Source: Aeromonas hydrophila subsp. hydrophila ATCC 7966
Lineage (GTDB): Bacteria > Pseudomonadota > Gammaproteobacteria > Enterobacterales > Aeromonadaceae
Direction: 5' to 3'
DNA: 64,000 nucleotides
Assembly (NCBI RefSeq): GCF_000014805.1
Contig: NC_008570.1
Location: 1,865,001-1,929,000 of the forward strand
The position numbers were made by a program, and so were the translations under genes. How positions within the stretch are numbered: position 1 is the stretch's first letter; each line of letters starts with the position of its first letter. A model generated the notes under the pieces. The model saw only the letters and a list, made by a program, of their open reading frames with translations, did not search any database and was not told where the DNA came from. Positions 17,559 to 28,490 of this stretch are shown here, in pieces.

Positions 17559-17620
17559 GGCGAAGGGGCTGCCCTTCGCCAGACCCCCTTGCCCCGGCAA
17601 CGTCTGTCGAACGCGCCGGG
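17559..17620 (+). repeat. Two hairpins between gcvT and gcvH
   Basis: GGCGAAGGG / CCCTTCGCC (17559-17580, 9 perfect pairs) and CCCGGC / GCCGGG (17593-17620). Neither has a T-run, so they are likely RNA processing or stability elements rather than terminators. Confidence 0.65.
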
Positions 17621-17652
17621 ACAAGTGATCCAAGTGAATAAAGGAAGCACAA

Positions 17653-18042
17653 ATGAGCCATATCCCGAGCGAACTGAAATATGCCACCTCCCACGAGTGG
17701 ATCCGTGTCGAAGCCAACGGCGAGGCCGTAGTCGGTATCACCGAGCACGCCCAGGAGCTGCTGGGTGACATGGTGTTCGTCGATCTGCCGGAAGTGGGCA
17801 AACAGGTCGGTGCCGGTGATGACTGCGCCGTGGCCGAGTCGGTCAAGGCCGCCTCTGACATCTACAGCCCGGTGAGCGGCGAGATCCTGGCCGTCAACGA
17901 AGAGCTGGAAGGCAGCCCCGAGCTGGTCAACTCCGACCCCTACGGTGCCGGCTGGCTGTTCCGCATCAAGCTGGACGACGCGGGCGAGCTCGCCAACCTG
18001 CTGGATGCCGAAGGCTACCAGAACGTGGTGGACGAAGAGTAA
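17653..18042 (+). CDS. gcvH: Glycine cleavage system H protein
   Basis: 129 residues, the same size as E. coli GcvH. Lipoyl carrier that shuttles the aminomethyl group among P, T and L proteins. The lipoylated lysine is K65 in [21 protein letters not shown]-terminal [11 protein letters not shown] is typical. ATG preceded by AAAGGAAGCACAA. Second gene of the operon, 105 bases after gcvT and 252 before gcvP, both spacers rich in hairpins. H protein is needed in excess over P, so hairpins that cut or dampen the transcript downstream would make sense; that is inference. Confidence 0.97.
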   Translation: MSHIPSELKYATSHEWIRVEANGEAVVGITEHAQELLGDMVFVDLPEVGKQVGAGDDCAVAESVKAASDIYSPVSGEILAVNEELEGSPELVNSDPYGAGWLFRIKLDDAGELANLLDAEGYQNVVDEE

Positions 18043-18049
18043 TGCCCCC

Positions 18050-18250
18050 GGGCCCTGCCAATGCGCAGGGCCCGCTTGTATAGGTGCCCGTCGGCCTGGA
18101 GGCCGACCGGCGAGGGTGAAGTCGTCCGCACCGGTTTGTCTGCGGCCAACCGGTCAGCCGCAAGACGACCCCCTGTCGCTATGAGCGACATCCGGTGCCG
18201 GCAGGGGCCACCCTGCCAGCCGAACATGAGTGAAGCCGGCCGAGGCCGGC
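18050..18250 (+). repeat. Array of six hairpins between gcvH and gcvP
   Basis: Six stems follow one another: GGGCCCTGC/GCAGGGCCC (18050-18073); GTCGGCCT/AGGCCGAC (18090-18107); GTCGTC/GACGAC (18121-18169) enclosing ACCGGTT/AACCGGT; TGTCGCT/AGCGACA (18174-18190); GGCAGGG/CCCTGCC (18200-18217); GCCGGCC/GGCCGGC (18235-18250). None has a terminator T-run. The arms differ in sequence, so this is not a simple repeat family. Confidence 0.8.
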
Positions 18251-18294
18251 TGTCAGGCACTTAGTTATCAGGACTTTTTATCAGGAATAGGGAA

Positions 18295-21171
<2,877 letters not shown>

Positions 21172-21210
21172 GTGGCTCACTGATCACGGCCATTCAAGTT
21201 GGAAACCAAC

Positions 21211-21240
21211 AATGCCCTGCAATCGCAGGGCATTTTTCTT
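21211..21240 (+). terminator. Intrinsic terminator of the gcv operon
   Basis: Perfect 10-bp stem AATGCCCTGC / GCAGGGCATT with an AATC loop, then TTTCTT. Confidence 0.88.
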
Positions 21241-21285
21241 TTGTGTCGCTGATAGCGGTTGTGAGCGATTGGGTGCTAGGGCGGT

Positions 21286-22359
21286 TTAGAGAAGCCACTG
21301 TGTCAAGTAACCCATCATGACGGCCATCCCCAGGATGACGGTCAGGAACGCAAGAATCATAGGTGTTCTGAACATCGACTTGAGCAGGATCACCTCGGTC
21401 AGGCTGGCTCCTGCACTACCGATAATCAGCGCCATCACCGCCCCCATGCCCATTCCTTTGCCCAGCAATACCGATGCCAGCGGGATAACGGCTTCTGCCC
21501 GGATATAGAGCGGAATACCCACAACTGCGCTGAACGGGATCGCCAGCGGGTTGCCTGCCCCGGCGTGGGCCGCTATCCATTCGGCGGGGATGAAGCCGTA
21601 GATAAATGACCCTATCAGCACCCCCAGCAACAAGTAAGGAAGCACGTCTTTGAATTGCTGCCAGGCATCGAGACGCGCTTTGGCGAAGGCAGTGAGAATG
21701 ACTGGGGCCTGAGTCAGTGCCGCAGTGCCATCTGCGCAGCAAGAGAGAGTTGATGCGGCCTCATTGGATTGCATAGTACAGCAGGATGTCTGGGCCTTTA
21801 GCGGTTTGATGGACTTGATTACCTTGCTTGAGCAGCAAGCTGTTGCGCTCACACTGGCAGGTTCACTTGTCGTGGTGCTACAACCGGTGCCGCAGCTGCT
21901 TTGCTTGGCCTCTTTGGGGTCAATGACATGACGCTCAAACCCCAGCATGTCCAGCAGCATACTCGCCAGCACAGAAACGCCTGCTGCAATCACGGCATAC
22001 AGTACCGTCACTTTCCAGCCGAAGGTGGCCCACATCAGGCCGACGATGATGGGGTTGAGCAGCGGTGAGACAAACAGAAAGGTCAGGGTTGGCCCAAAAC
22101 CGGCTTTGGCAGACAAGAGTCCGCGCAGCATAGGAATGGTTGAGCAACTGCAAAAAGGGGTCAAAGCGCCAAGTGCTGCTGAAATAAAATATCCTCTGCC
22201 TTTTCGTGCCCCCAGCATGGCCTGGATCTTGGTGTCAGGTATCTTCTGGCGGATCAGGCTGACCCCGGCACTGATCACCAGGAACAGCACAGAAAGCTCG
22301 AAGGCCAGGAACAAAAACATCTGAGATGCATCTCTCAGCATGGTTAACCAGTCATTCAT
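21286..22359 (-). CDS. DUF318/YraQ-type metal(loid) efflux permease with Cys-rich loop
   Basis: About 357 residues, eight or so membrane segments in two halves. TPFCSCSTIP and LFVSPLLNPIIVGLMW place it in the DUF318/YraQ permease family, which includes ArsP (organoarsenical efflux) and the SO_0444 Cu/Zn exporters. The central cytoplasmic loop, about residues 155-215, is packed with cysteines (SSCGTGC, TACCSS, TSCCTM, LSCCADG), pointing to metal or arsenite binding. The start at 22359 (MNDWL) has AGGA seven bases upstream; ATG two codons earlier is also possible. Divergent from the first arsR-like gene, sharing its control region. Substrate inferred from context only. Confidence 0.8.
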   Translation of the reverse strand: MNDWLTMLRDASQMFLFLAFELSVLFLVISAGVSLIRQKIPDTKIQAMLGARKGRGYFISAALGALTPFCSCSTIPMLRGLLSAKAGFGPTLTFLFVSPLLNPIIVGLMWATFGWKVTVLYAVIAAGVSVLASMLLDMLGFERHVIDPKEAKQSSCGTGCSTTTSEPASVSATACCSSKVIKSIKPLKAQTSCCTMQSNEAASTLSCCADGTAALTQAPVILTAFAKARLDAWQQFKDVLPYLLLGVLIGSFIYGFIPAEWIAAHAGAGNPLAIPFSAVVGIPLYIRAEAVIPLASVLLGKGMGMGAVMALIIGSAGASLTEVILLKSMFRTPMILAFLTVILGMAVMMGYLTQWLL

Positions 22360-22419
22360 CTTCATGTCCTGTTTTATTTACTATATTTCCAAAATAATCG
22401 AATCATCGAGGTGATCAAG

Positions 22420-22443
22420 ATATTTCTGGTATTATCGAAATAT
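22420..22443. promoter_or_regulatory. Inverted repeat, probable ArsR-type operator of the permease/regulator pair
   Basis: ATATTTC (22420-22426) and GAAATAT (22437-22443) flank TGGTATTATC in the divergent promoter region. The enclosed TATTAT could be the -10 of the regulator gene, so binding would block both directions. Confidence 0.5.
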
Positions 22444-22465
22444 ACGTTCTCGAGAGGAGTGAGCT

Positions 22466-22762
22466 ATGCAATTGGAAGAGGTTGCCAAGGCATTGAAAGA
22501 GCTGGGTCATCCGACTCGTTTGTTCATTTTCAAGCATTTGGTCAAAGCAGGGGAGCAAGGCTTGCCTGTCGGAGACTTGCAAAAGCAGCTCGCGATTCCC
22601 GCGTCGACCCTAAGCCACCACATTGCCGCGCTGGTCTCGGTTGGTCTGGTCAAGCAGAACCGGGAGAGCCGCACCCTGCTGTGCGTCTCTCAATACGACG
22701 TGCTGGAAGAGATCATCGCATTTTTCCGTGAAGAGTGTTGCGTAAACGGTCGCTCAACCTGA
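22466..22762 (+). CDS. ArsR-family transcriptional regulator (metal/arsenic sensor)
   Basis: 98-residue winged-helix repressor. AKALKELGHPTRLFIFKHLV is the first helix pair, and LAIPASTLSHHIAAL the recognition helix. Cysteines C73 and the C-terminal pair C91-C92 (REECC) are candidate sensor ligands; the classical ELCVCDLC alpha-3 site is absent. GAGAGGAG lies six bases or so before ATG 22466. It is divergent from the Cys-rich permease, which it probably represses, and precedes the main ars operon promoter. Sensing arsenite versus another thiophilic ion cannot be decided from sequence. Confidence 0.85.
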   Translation: MQLEEVAKALKELGHPTRLFIFKHLVKAGEQGLPVGDLQKQLAIPASTLSHHIAALVSVGLVKQNRESRTLLCVSQYDVLEEIIAFFREECCVNGRST

Positions 22763-22789
22763 ACAGATTCACAGCAGTACCAAGCCGCC

Positions 22790-22819
22790 TTGATCATTTC
22801 AACTATTCTTGTATAGTTG
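22790..22819 (+). promoter_or_regulatory. ars operon promoter with overlapping ArsR operator
   Basis: -35 TTGATC (22790-22795), 16-base spacer, -10 TATAGT (22812-22817). The inverted repeat CAACTAT (22800-22806) / ATAGTTG (22813-22819) overlaps the -10, the expected geometry for repression by the ArsR encoded 30 bases downstream. Confidence 0.7.
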
Positions 22820-22848
22820 TAATAATGGGGTGATTGATAGAGGTTCAA

Positions 22849-23217
22849 ATGAATAAAGATATTGCTACTAAAGTCTTCGAGTCTCTGTCGTCCGGCATCC
22901 GCCTTGATGTATGGCGCCTGCTGGTCAAGGCCGGGCTGGAAGGGCAAGTCGCTGGCCAGTTGGCCAGCGAGCTCGACATTGCTCCTAACACGCTTTCATT
23001 TCATCTGAAAGCCATGCTGCATGCGGGCTTGCTCTCGGTGGAGCAGGAGGGACGCTTTTTACGCTATCGCGCCAACATTCCCCTGATGCTCGATTTGATC
23101 GGTTATCTCACCGAAGAGTGCTGCGCCGGTCATCCGGAAGCCTGCGGGGTGATGAGGGCTGAGTCTGGCTGCTCACCCCATGTATTGCCTGCGCAGCCAT
23201 GCTGCAATAAGGAGTAG
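22849..23217 (+). CDS. arsR: Arsenical resistance operon repressor ArsR
   Basis: 122-residue ArsR/SmtB winged-helix repressor, first gene of arsR-arsD-arsA-acr3-arsC. Recognition helix in LDIAPNTLSFHLKAML. The sensor site looks like the C-terminal type known from Acidithiobacillus: C91-C92 and C99 in YLTEECCAGHPEACG, not the alpha-3 CxCxxC site. An extra tail with C108, C118 and C119 is unusual and may bind more metal. ATG at 22849 follows AGAGG; the longer frame upstream overlaps the operator. arsD starts 3 bases after its stop. Confidence 0.9.
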   Translation: MNKDIATKVFESLSSGIRLDVWRLLVKAGLEGQVAGQLASELDIAPNTLSFHLKAMLHAGLLSVEQEGRFLRYRANIPLMLDLIGYLTEECCAGHPEACGVMRAESGCSPHVLPAQPCCNKE

Positions 23218-23220
23218 AGC

Positions 23221-23649
23221 ATGAGACTGATACAAGTTTTTGACCCGGTCCTGTGCTGCTCCAGCGGCGTCTGTGGCACAGACATTGACCAAAATCTGGT
23301 GATCTTCGCTGGCGATGCCGAGTGGCTCAAGCAGCAGGGGGGATCTCTATATCGCTTCAATTTGGCGCAACAACCTCTGGTTTTTGCTGAAACCCCGGCG
23401 GTGGCTTCTTTCCTGGAACTGTCCGGTGAAGAAGGGCTGCCTGTGATCCTGGTGGATGGCCAGGTGGTTCTCACCGGTCGTTATCCCAGCCGCGCTGAAC
23501 TGATCCGCTATGCAGGGCTGGGGTTGCCGAAAGCACCAGAAAGCGATGGTGCCGAAGTTGAACAGCCAGCAGCCGAACCCAACAAAGCCGGTGCCATCAA
23601 AGGGATCGTCAAGAGTGGATGCTGCTCCGGCAGCAGTGGTTGCTGCTAG
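23221..23649 (+). CDS. arsD: Arsenic metallochaperone ArsD
   Basis: 142 residues; passes As(III)/Sb(III) to the ArsA ATPase and is a weak secondary repressor. The metal-binding triad C12, C13, C18 is intact in DPVLCCSSGVCGTDID. The C-terminal vicinal pairs common in plasmid ArsD are represented by SGCCSGSSGCC at the very end. VFAETPAVASFLELSGEEGLP and GRYPSRAELIRYAGL fit the family. AAGGAG seven bases before ATG. Directly followed by arsA, its partner. Confidence 0.95.
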   Translation: MRLIQVFDPVLCCSSGVCGTDIDQNLVIFAGDAEWLKQQGGSLYRFNLAQQPLVFAETPAVASFLELSGEEGLPVILVDGQVVLTGRYPSRAELIRYAGLGLPKAPESDGAEVEQPAAEPNKAGAIKGIVKSGCCSGSSGCC

Positions 23650-23717
23650 GCGCCATCGCCAGGTTGGCAAGTTCTCTGTTCGGCCAATTGCCTCGTTATT
23701 CCTGATAGGAGTCTCTC

Positions 23718-25517
23718 ATGTCCCCGTTGCTGAACTACTCGTTTCTCAATGATGCGCCCCCCTTTCTCTTTTTCACCGGCAAGGGTGGGGTGGGTAAAAC
23801 ATCGCTGGCATGTGCCAGTGCGGTTGCCTTGTGTGACAGTGGCAAACGGGTACTGCTGGTCAGCACGGATCCGGCTTCAAACGTAGGCCAGGTGTTCGAT
23901 ACCCAAATAGGCAACAGCATTACCACCATCGCGGCAGTCAGTGGGTTATCAGCACTGGAGATTGACCCGCAAGCTGCCGCGCAAGCCTATCGCGAACGTA
24001 TCGTTGGCCCGGTGCGCGGCAAGCTGCCCGAGAGCGTGATACGCAGCATTGAAGAACAGCTTTCCGGTGCCTGCACCACGGAGATCGCCGCCTTTGACGA
24101 ATTCACCGCGCTCTTGACCGACAGCTGCCTGGTGGGGGAATACGACCATATCGTGTTCGACACGGCGCCGACCGGTCACACCATCCGTCTGTTGCAACTG
24201 CCGGGGGCATGGAGCGAATTTCTGGCGCAGGGCAAGGGCGATGCTTCCTGTCTGGGGCCATTGGCCGGGCTGGAAAAACAGCGCAGCCAATATGCCGAGG
24301 CTGTTGCGGCCCTTTCCGATGCCGGAAAAACCCGGCTTATTCTGGTTGCCCGGGCGCAAGCCTCGACCCTGCGGGAAGTGGCGCGTACCCATGACGAACT
24401 TGCCGCTATCGGCCTTGCCAATCAGCAACTGGTTATCAATGGCATCTTCCCCCAAAGCGAGCTGGCGGATGATCCCCTGGCGACTGCCGTGTGGCAACGT
24501 GAGCAGCAGGCGATGGCTGATATGCCAGCGCTGCTGGCAAGGCTGCCACAAGACAGCGTGCCGCTGTTGGCGACCAATCTGGTGGGCGTGGACAGCCTGC
24601 GCCAGTTACTCGGTGCAAGCACCGTCAGTGGGGTTAATGAGATCGAATGCACTATCGCCGAGTCATGCAACCAGCAACACCCCGGATTGAAGCAACTGGT
24701 CGATGAGCTTGCTACTGATAGTCACGGGCTCATCATGCTGATGGGCAAGGGTGGGGTGGGTAAAACGACGTTGGCGGCGGCAGTGGCGGTAGAGCTCGCC
24801 AGCCGGGGTCTGCCAGTTCACCTGACCACTTCAGATCCCGCTGCCCATCTGGGAGAGACCCTGGCTGGCGCCTTGCCCAGCCTGGAGGTCAGCCGTATCG
24901 ATCCCCACGCCGAGACCGAGCGTTATCGTGCCCAGGTGCTGGCCACCAAGGGGGCGAGTCTGGATGCCCAGGGCCGCGCCCTGCTGGAAGAAGATTTGCG
25001 CTCCCCCTGCACCGAAGAGATCGCCGTGTTTCAGGCCTTCTCGCGGATCATTCGCGAGGCGGGCAAGCGCTTCGTGGTGATGGATACCGCCCCCACAGGC
25101 CATACCCTGCTGCTGCTCGATGCGACCGGCGCCTACCACCGCGAGATCGCCCGTCAGATGGGGGGCAAGGGGCTGCACTTCACCACCCCCATGATGCAGT
25201 TGCAAGACCCGAAACAGACCAAGGTGATGATCATCACCCTGCCCGAGCCCACCCCGGTACAGGAGGCGACCAACTTGCAAGCCGACTTGCGCCGCGCCGG
25301 TATCGAGCCCTGGGCCTGGGTGGTCAATCACATGTTGGCCCCGACCAGTGTCACCTCGCCACTATTGGCCCAGCGAGCGTATCGCCAGCAGCCCCATATC
25401 GACGCGGTCAAGCAGGAACATGCGAAGCGTTATGCCGTGGTGCCCCTGCAGGCTGTCGAGCTGGTGGGGGTGAAAGCGCTGCAAGATTTATGTCACCCCA
25501 TCCACAAGTCGGGGTAA
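23718..25517 (+). CDS. arsA: Arsenite-stimulated ATPase ArsA
   Basis: 599 residues, two fused ATPase halves. P-loops GKGGVGKT at residues 21-28 and 343-350; signature DTAPTGHT in each half. The three arsenite-binding cysteines are present: C119 ([11 protein letters not shown]), C178 (GDASCLGPL) and C431 ([11 protein letters not shown]). It couples ATP hydrolysis to arsenite extrusion, receiving As(III) from ArsD. Here the membrane partner is an Acr3 permease, a less common pairing than ArsA-ArsB but known in several operons. ATG with AGGAG upstream. Confidence 0.96.
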   Translation: MSPLLNYSFLNDAPPFLFFTGKGGVGKTSLACASAVALCDSGKRVLLVSTDPASNVGQVFDTQIGNSITTIAAVSGLSALEIDPQAAAQAYRERIVGPVRGKLPESVIRSIEEQLSGACTTEIAAFDEFTALLTDSCLVGEYDHIVFDTAPTGHTIRLLQLPGAWSEFLAQGKGDASCLGPLAGLEKQRSQYAEAVAALSDAGKTRLILVARAQASTLREVARTHDELAAIGLANQQLVINGIFPQSELADDPLATAVWQREQQAMADMPALLARLPQDSVPLLATNLVGVDSLRQLLGASTVSGVNEIECTIAESCNQQHPGLKQLVDELATDSHGLIMLMGKGGVGKTTLAAAVAVELASRGLPVHLTTSDPAAHLGETLAGALPSLEVSRIDPHAETERYRAQVLATKGASLDAQGRALLEEDLRSPCTEEIAVFQAFSRIIREAGKRFVVMDTAPTGHTLLLLDATGAYHREIARQMGGKGLHFTTPMMQLQDPKQTKVMIITLPEPTPVQEATNLQADLRRAGIEPWAWVVNHMLAPTSVTSPLLAQRAYRQQPHIDAVKQEHAKRYAVVPLQAVELVGVKALQDLCHPIHKSG

Positions 25518-25573
25518 GTGCATCAGCCCCCTCTAGCCTTAATTCTGATTTACCTCATATACGGAGTCTTTTG

Positions 25574-26650
25574 ATGAATACCAGTATTTGCTGCGATCTG
25601 CCCGTCAGCAAAAAAATGCGTTTTCTAGACCGCAATCTGACCCTCTGGATCTTTGTCGCCATGGGCATTGGGGTTGGGATTGGCTATCTGTTTCCTCAAG
25701 TTGCCCAGTGGAACGAGGCGATGTCGGTCGGGACCACCAATATCCCGCTGGCCATTGGCCTGATCCTGATGATGTACCCGCCGCTGGCCAAGGTGAACTA
25801 CGCCACCATGGGGGCCATGACCCGGGATCGCCGCGCCATCACCCTCTCGCTGGTGATGAACTGGCTGGTGGGCCCCATCTTGATGTTCGTCATCGCGCTG
25901 GTGTTTTTGCACGATCAGCCGGGCTATATGGTGGGCCTCATCCTGATCGGTCTGGCGCGCTGCATCGCCATGGTGCTGGTGTGGAACGATCTCGGCGGCG
26001 GCAGCAAGGAGTACGGCGCCGGCCTGGTGGCGCTCAACAGCGCGTTCCAGATCCTCACCTACAGCCTGATGGCCTGGTTGTTTATTACCGTGCTGCCGCC
26101 GCTGTTTGGCCTGCAGGGCTTTGCGGTGGACATCACCATGCTGGATATCGCGCAAAGTGTGCTGATCTATCTGGGCATTCCCTTCCTCGCAGGCTTCCTG
26201 AGCCGTCACTATCTGGTCAAGGCGAAAGGGGAGAAGTGGTACACCGAGCGTTTTATTCCGGCAATTTCCCCCATCACGCTGATCGCGCTGCTGCTCACTA
26301 TCGTGCTGATGTTCAGCCTCAAGGGGGAGATGATCGTCGAACTGCCCATGGATGTGCTGCGGGTCGCTGTACCCTTGGTGGTCTACTTCGTGCTGATGTT
26401 CTTCACCAGCTTCTTGGTGGGCAAGAAACTGGGCATCCCCTATGACAAGAACGCCTCCATCGCCTTTACCGCCACTGGCAACAACTTCGAACTGGCCATC
26501 GCCGTCGCCATCGCGGTGTTCGGGCTGAGCTCGGATCAGGCCTTTGCTGGGGTGATCGGCCCGCTGGTGGAGGTTCCCGTACTGATCGCCCTGGTCAATG
26601 TCGCCCTGCGCATGCAGCGCTCTTATACCAACCCAGAGAACCCATCATGA
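25574..26650 (+). CDS. acr3: Acr3-family arsenite efflux permease
   Basis: 358 residues, about ten membrane segments, BASS superfamily. The essential TM4 cysteine is C130 in [31 protein letters not shown] and [20 protein letters not shown] are Acr3 hallmarks; it is unrelated to the 12-TM ArsB. Start [15 protein letters not shown] at 25574, after CGGAG; the longer upstream frame lacks a ribosome site. The CICC-like N-terminus (two Cys in the first seven residues) is a minor oddity. Its stop overlaps the arsC start (ATGA). Exports arsenite and perhaps antimonite. Confidence 0.95.
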   Translation: MNTSICCDLPVSKKMRFLDRNLTLWIFVAMGIGVGIGYLFPQVAQWNEAMSVGTTNIPLAIGLILMMYPPLAKVNYATMGAMTRDRRAITLSLVMNWLVGPILMFVIALVFLHDQPGYMVGLILIGLARCIAMVLVWNDLGGGSKEYGAGLVALNSAFQILTYSLMAWLFITVLPPLFGLQGFAVDITMLDIAQSVLIYLGIPFLAGFLSRHYLVKAKGEKWYTERFIPAISPITLIALLLTIVLMFSLKGEMIVELPMDVLRVAVPLVVYFVLMFFTSFLVGKKLGIPYDKNASIAFTATGNNFELAIAVAIAVFGLSSDQAFAGVIGPLVEVPVLIALVNVALRMQRSYTNPENPS

Positions 26651-27078
26651 ATGACGCCCACATCACCATCTACCACAACCCGGCCTGCGGCACTTCCCGC
26701 AATACGCTGGCGCTTATCCGCAACTCAGGCGTTGAACCTACCGTTATCCACTATCTGGATACACCGCCCAGTCGCGACACCCTGCTGGCCTTGATTGCCG
26801 CCATGGGGATGCCGGTTCGCAACCTGCTGCGCCAGAACGTGCCCCCCTATGAGGCGCTGGGACTGGCCGAGAACCAGTTCAGCGACGATGAACTGGTCGA
26901 TGCCATGCTGGCACACCCCATTCTGATCAACCGGCCCATCGTGGTGACTCCGCTTGGCACCAAGCTGTGCCGCCCGTCAGAAGTGGTGCTGGAGATACTG
27001 CCGAGCCCCCAGCAAGGAGCCTTCAGCAAGGAAGATGGGGAGCAGGTGGTGGATGCACAAGGCAGGCGCATCGGCTGA
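26647..27078 (+). CDS. arsC: Glutaredoxin-dependent arsenate reductase ArsC
   Basis: 143 residues, plasmid R773-type ArsC (141). Reduces As(V) to As(III) with glutathione and glutaredoxin; product is exported by Acr3/ArsA. Catalytic C14 in [37 protein letters not shown] carries the oxyanion-binding arginines. Overlaps acr3 by 4 bases, so translation is coupled. Last gene of the operon; no convincing terminator hairpin directly after it. No arsH or arsI follows. Confidence 0.96.
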   Translation: MNDAHITIYHNPACGTSRNTLALIRNSGVEPTVIHYLDTPPSRDTLLALIAAMGMPVRNLLRQNVPPYEALGLAENQFSDDELVDAMLAHPILINRPIVVTPLGTKLCRPSEVVLEILPSPQQGAFSKEDGEQVVDAQGRRIG

Positions 27079-27218
27079 CCCCGGCACTCAGGTGCGTGGC
27101 GATGATGCCGGGCCGCCATGAGGGGGTGGTTGCCTTGCCGGTTGCGTTCGGGGCAGGATGAGGGGCGGGGCGATTGACTCAGCCCTGATCCCGTACAGAT
27201 CCAGCACAAGGAGTGGCA

Positions 27219-27968
27219 ATGGACAGTACCCAGCGATTCTCGACCCGGGTCGAGGCCTATGTGAAATATCGGCCAAGTTATCCTGCCGCAATGCTCGATT
27301 TTCTGGCCAGCGCGTTGGCCATGGGGCCGGCTGCCCGGGTGGCCGATATCGGGGCCGGCACCGGCATCCTGACCGCACTGCTGGCCCCCCTGGTGGAACG
27401 GGTCTGGGCGGTCGAGCCAAATGCGGAGATGCGCGGGGCGGCCCGGCACCAGCTGCAGACAGTAGCCAATATCGAGTGGCAGGATGGCAGTGCCGAAGCC
27501 ACCGGTCTGGCGGACGGGTCGGTGGATCTGGTGACGGTGGCGCAGGCGTTTCACTGGTTCGATCGCGCCGCCTTCAAGCAGGAGTGCCGGCGGCTGCTCA
27601 GACCCGGTGGCCGGGTCGCCCTCATCTGGAACGACCGGCTGACCGACACCCCATTTCTCAAGGCTTATGAGGCGGGGCTGCGCACCTATTCGGGAGATTA
27701 CGAGGAGGTCAATCACCGCAATCTGGGCGAAGGGGACTTTCAGGCCTTCTTCGAGGGGGAGTACCGGCTCGATCGTTTCGCCAACCGCCAGCTATTCGAT
27801 CTTGACGGAGTGCTGGGGCGGCTCAACTCCTCTTCCTATGCCCCGGTGGCCGGCTCGCAAGCCCATGCCGAGCTGACGGCGCTGATCGCCCGGGAATTTG
27901 CCCGCCATGCGGTCGATGGTGTAATTGCCTTCAACTACGACACTCTGGTCTACAGCGGTCGGGTGTAG
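27219..27968 (+). CDS. Class I SAM-dependent methyltransferase
   Basis: 249 residues. SAM motif I is VADIGAGTGILTALLAPL (about residues 41-58), followed by VWAVEPNAEMRG (acidic ribose contact) and QAFHWFDRAAF (motif IV region). LRPGGRVALIWN is the post-motif strand. Resembles uncharacterised UbiE/trans-aconitate-methyltransferase-like enzymes. It is not an ArsM: the conserved Cys of arsenite methyltransferases are missing, though it lies next to the ars operon. ATG 27219 is five bases after AAGGAG (27208-27213). Substrate unknown. Confidence 0.8.
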   Translation: MDSTQRFSTRVEAYVKYRPSYPAAMLDFLASALAMGPAARVADIGAGTGILTALLAPLVERVWAVEPNAEMRGAARHQLQTVANIEWQDGSAEATGLADGSVDLVTVAQAFHWFDRAAFKQECRRLLRPGGRVALIWNDRLTDTPFLKAYEAGLRTYSGDYEEVNHRNLGEGDFQAFFEGEYRLDRFANRQLFDLDGVLGRLNSSSYAPVAGSQAHAELTALIAREFARHAVDGVIAFNYDTLVYSGRV

Positions 27969-27978
27969 CAGTCGGGGG

Positions 27979-28030
27979 TAGCAAGGGGCCCAGATAAACA
28001 GCGGGCCCTTGCCACCGGTGGCGAGGGCCC
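27979..28030. repeat. Overlapping palindromes in a convergent spacer
   Basis: GGGCCCTTGCCACC (28003-28016) abuts GGTGGCGAGGGCCC (28017-28030): 14-base arms with one G-U. An alternative pairing uses GCAAGGG and CCC just upstream with the same GGGCCCTTGC. Probably the terminator region for the methyltransferase (plus) and the small periplasmic gene (minus). Confidence 0.65.
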
Positions 28031-28078
28031 GCAAGGGCATGGCTGATCCTGTTCGCAGCGGTGGGCTGTGTTCTCGCG

Positions 28079-28324
28079 CTAACTCTTGTTCAACCCCAGC
28101 ATGGTCATCGCCTTGGCCAGGGTATCGACGGACTCCTGATGCTTGCCCGCCTTGTGCAGGACTTCCCCCTCGGCGCGCAGCTTCTTCACCTCGGCCAGTT
28201 TGTCGGCGCTGAGGGCGGGTTTGGCGGCGAGGGCATCATCGATCTTCTTCATGTCGGCGGGGCAGTGAAAGGCGAGGGCGCTGCCGGTAAAGAGCAGGCT
28301 GGCCAAAAGCAGGGCTGGTTTCAT
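28079..28324 (-). CDS. Small secreted (periplasmic) protein of unknown function
   Basis: 81 residues with a signal peptide (MKPALLLASLLFTGSALA, cleavage before FHCPAD). The mature about 62 residues are helical and Lys/Ala/Leu-rich, with one Cys and the pattern ADKLAEVKKLRAEGEVLHKAGKHQESVDTL, reminiscent of a single TPR-like helical hairpin. GGAG lies nine bases before ATG 28324. The frame continues upstream without support. Convergent with the methyltransferase gene. Homologues annotated only as hypothetical are what I would expect; no function assigned. Confidence 0.7.
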   Translation of the reverse strand: MKPALLLASLLFTGSALAFHCPADMKKIDDALAAKPALSADKLAEVKKLRAEGEVLHKAGKHQESVDTLAKAMTMLGLNKS

Positions 28325-28490
28325 GTCGGCTGTCTCCACTGTGATGGCCATGATGGGACGCTCCATCATGGGATACCCAGCAAGCATAGCTCGCGGTCCG
28401 CGCCCTGGCGGGGCGCTCGGGTTGAAGTGGGCGGGAAGCAGACGCTACCATGGTGGTTTTGCTCACGATTGAGCCAATCAGGGAGACCCC

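Noticed and set aside
21286..22359. Classical ArsB or ArsP assignment for the Cys-rich permease
   Set aside because: The fold is DUF318/YraQ, not ArsB; ArsP is possible, but the Cys loop fits metal exporters as well, so no symbol was given.
27219..27968. ArsM arsenite methyltransferase next to the ars operon
   Set aside because: SAM motifs are present, but the conserved cysteine set of ArsM is missing, and the gene is separated from arsC by 140 bases.
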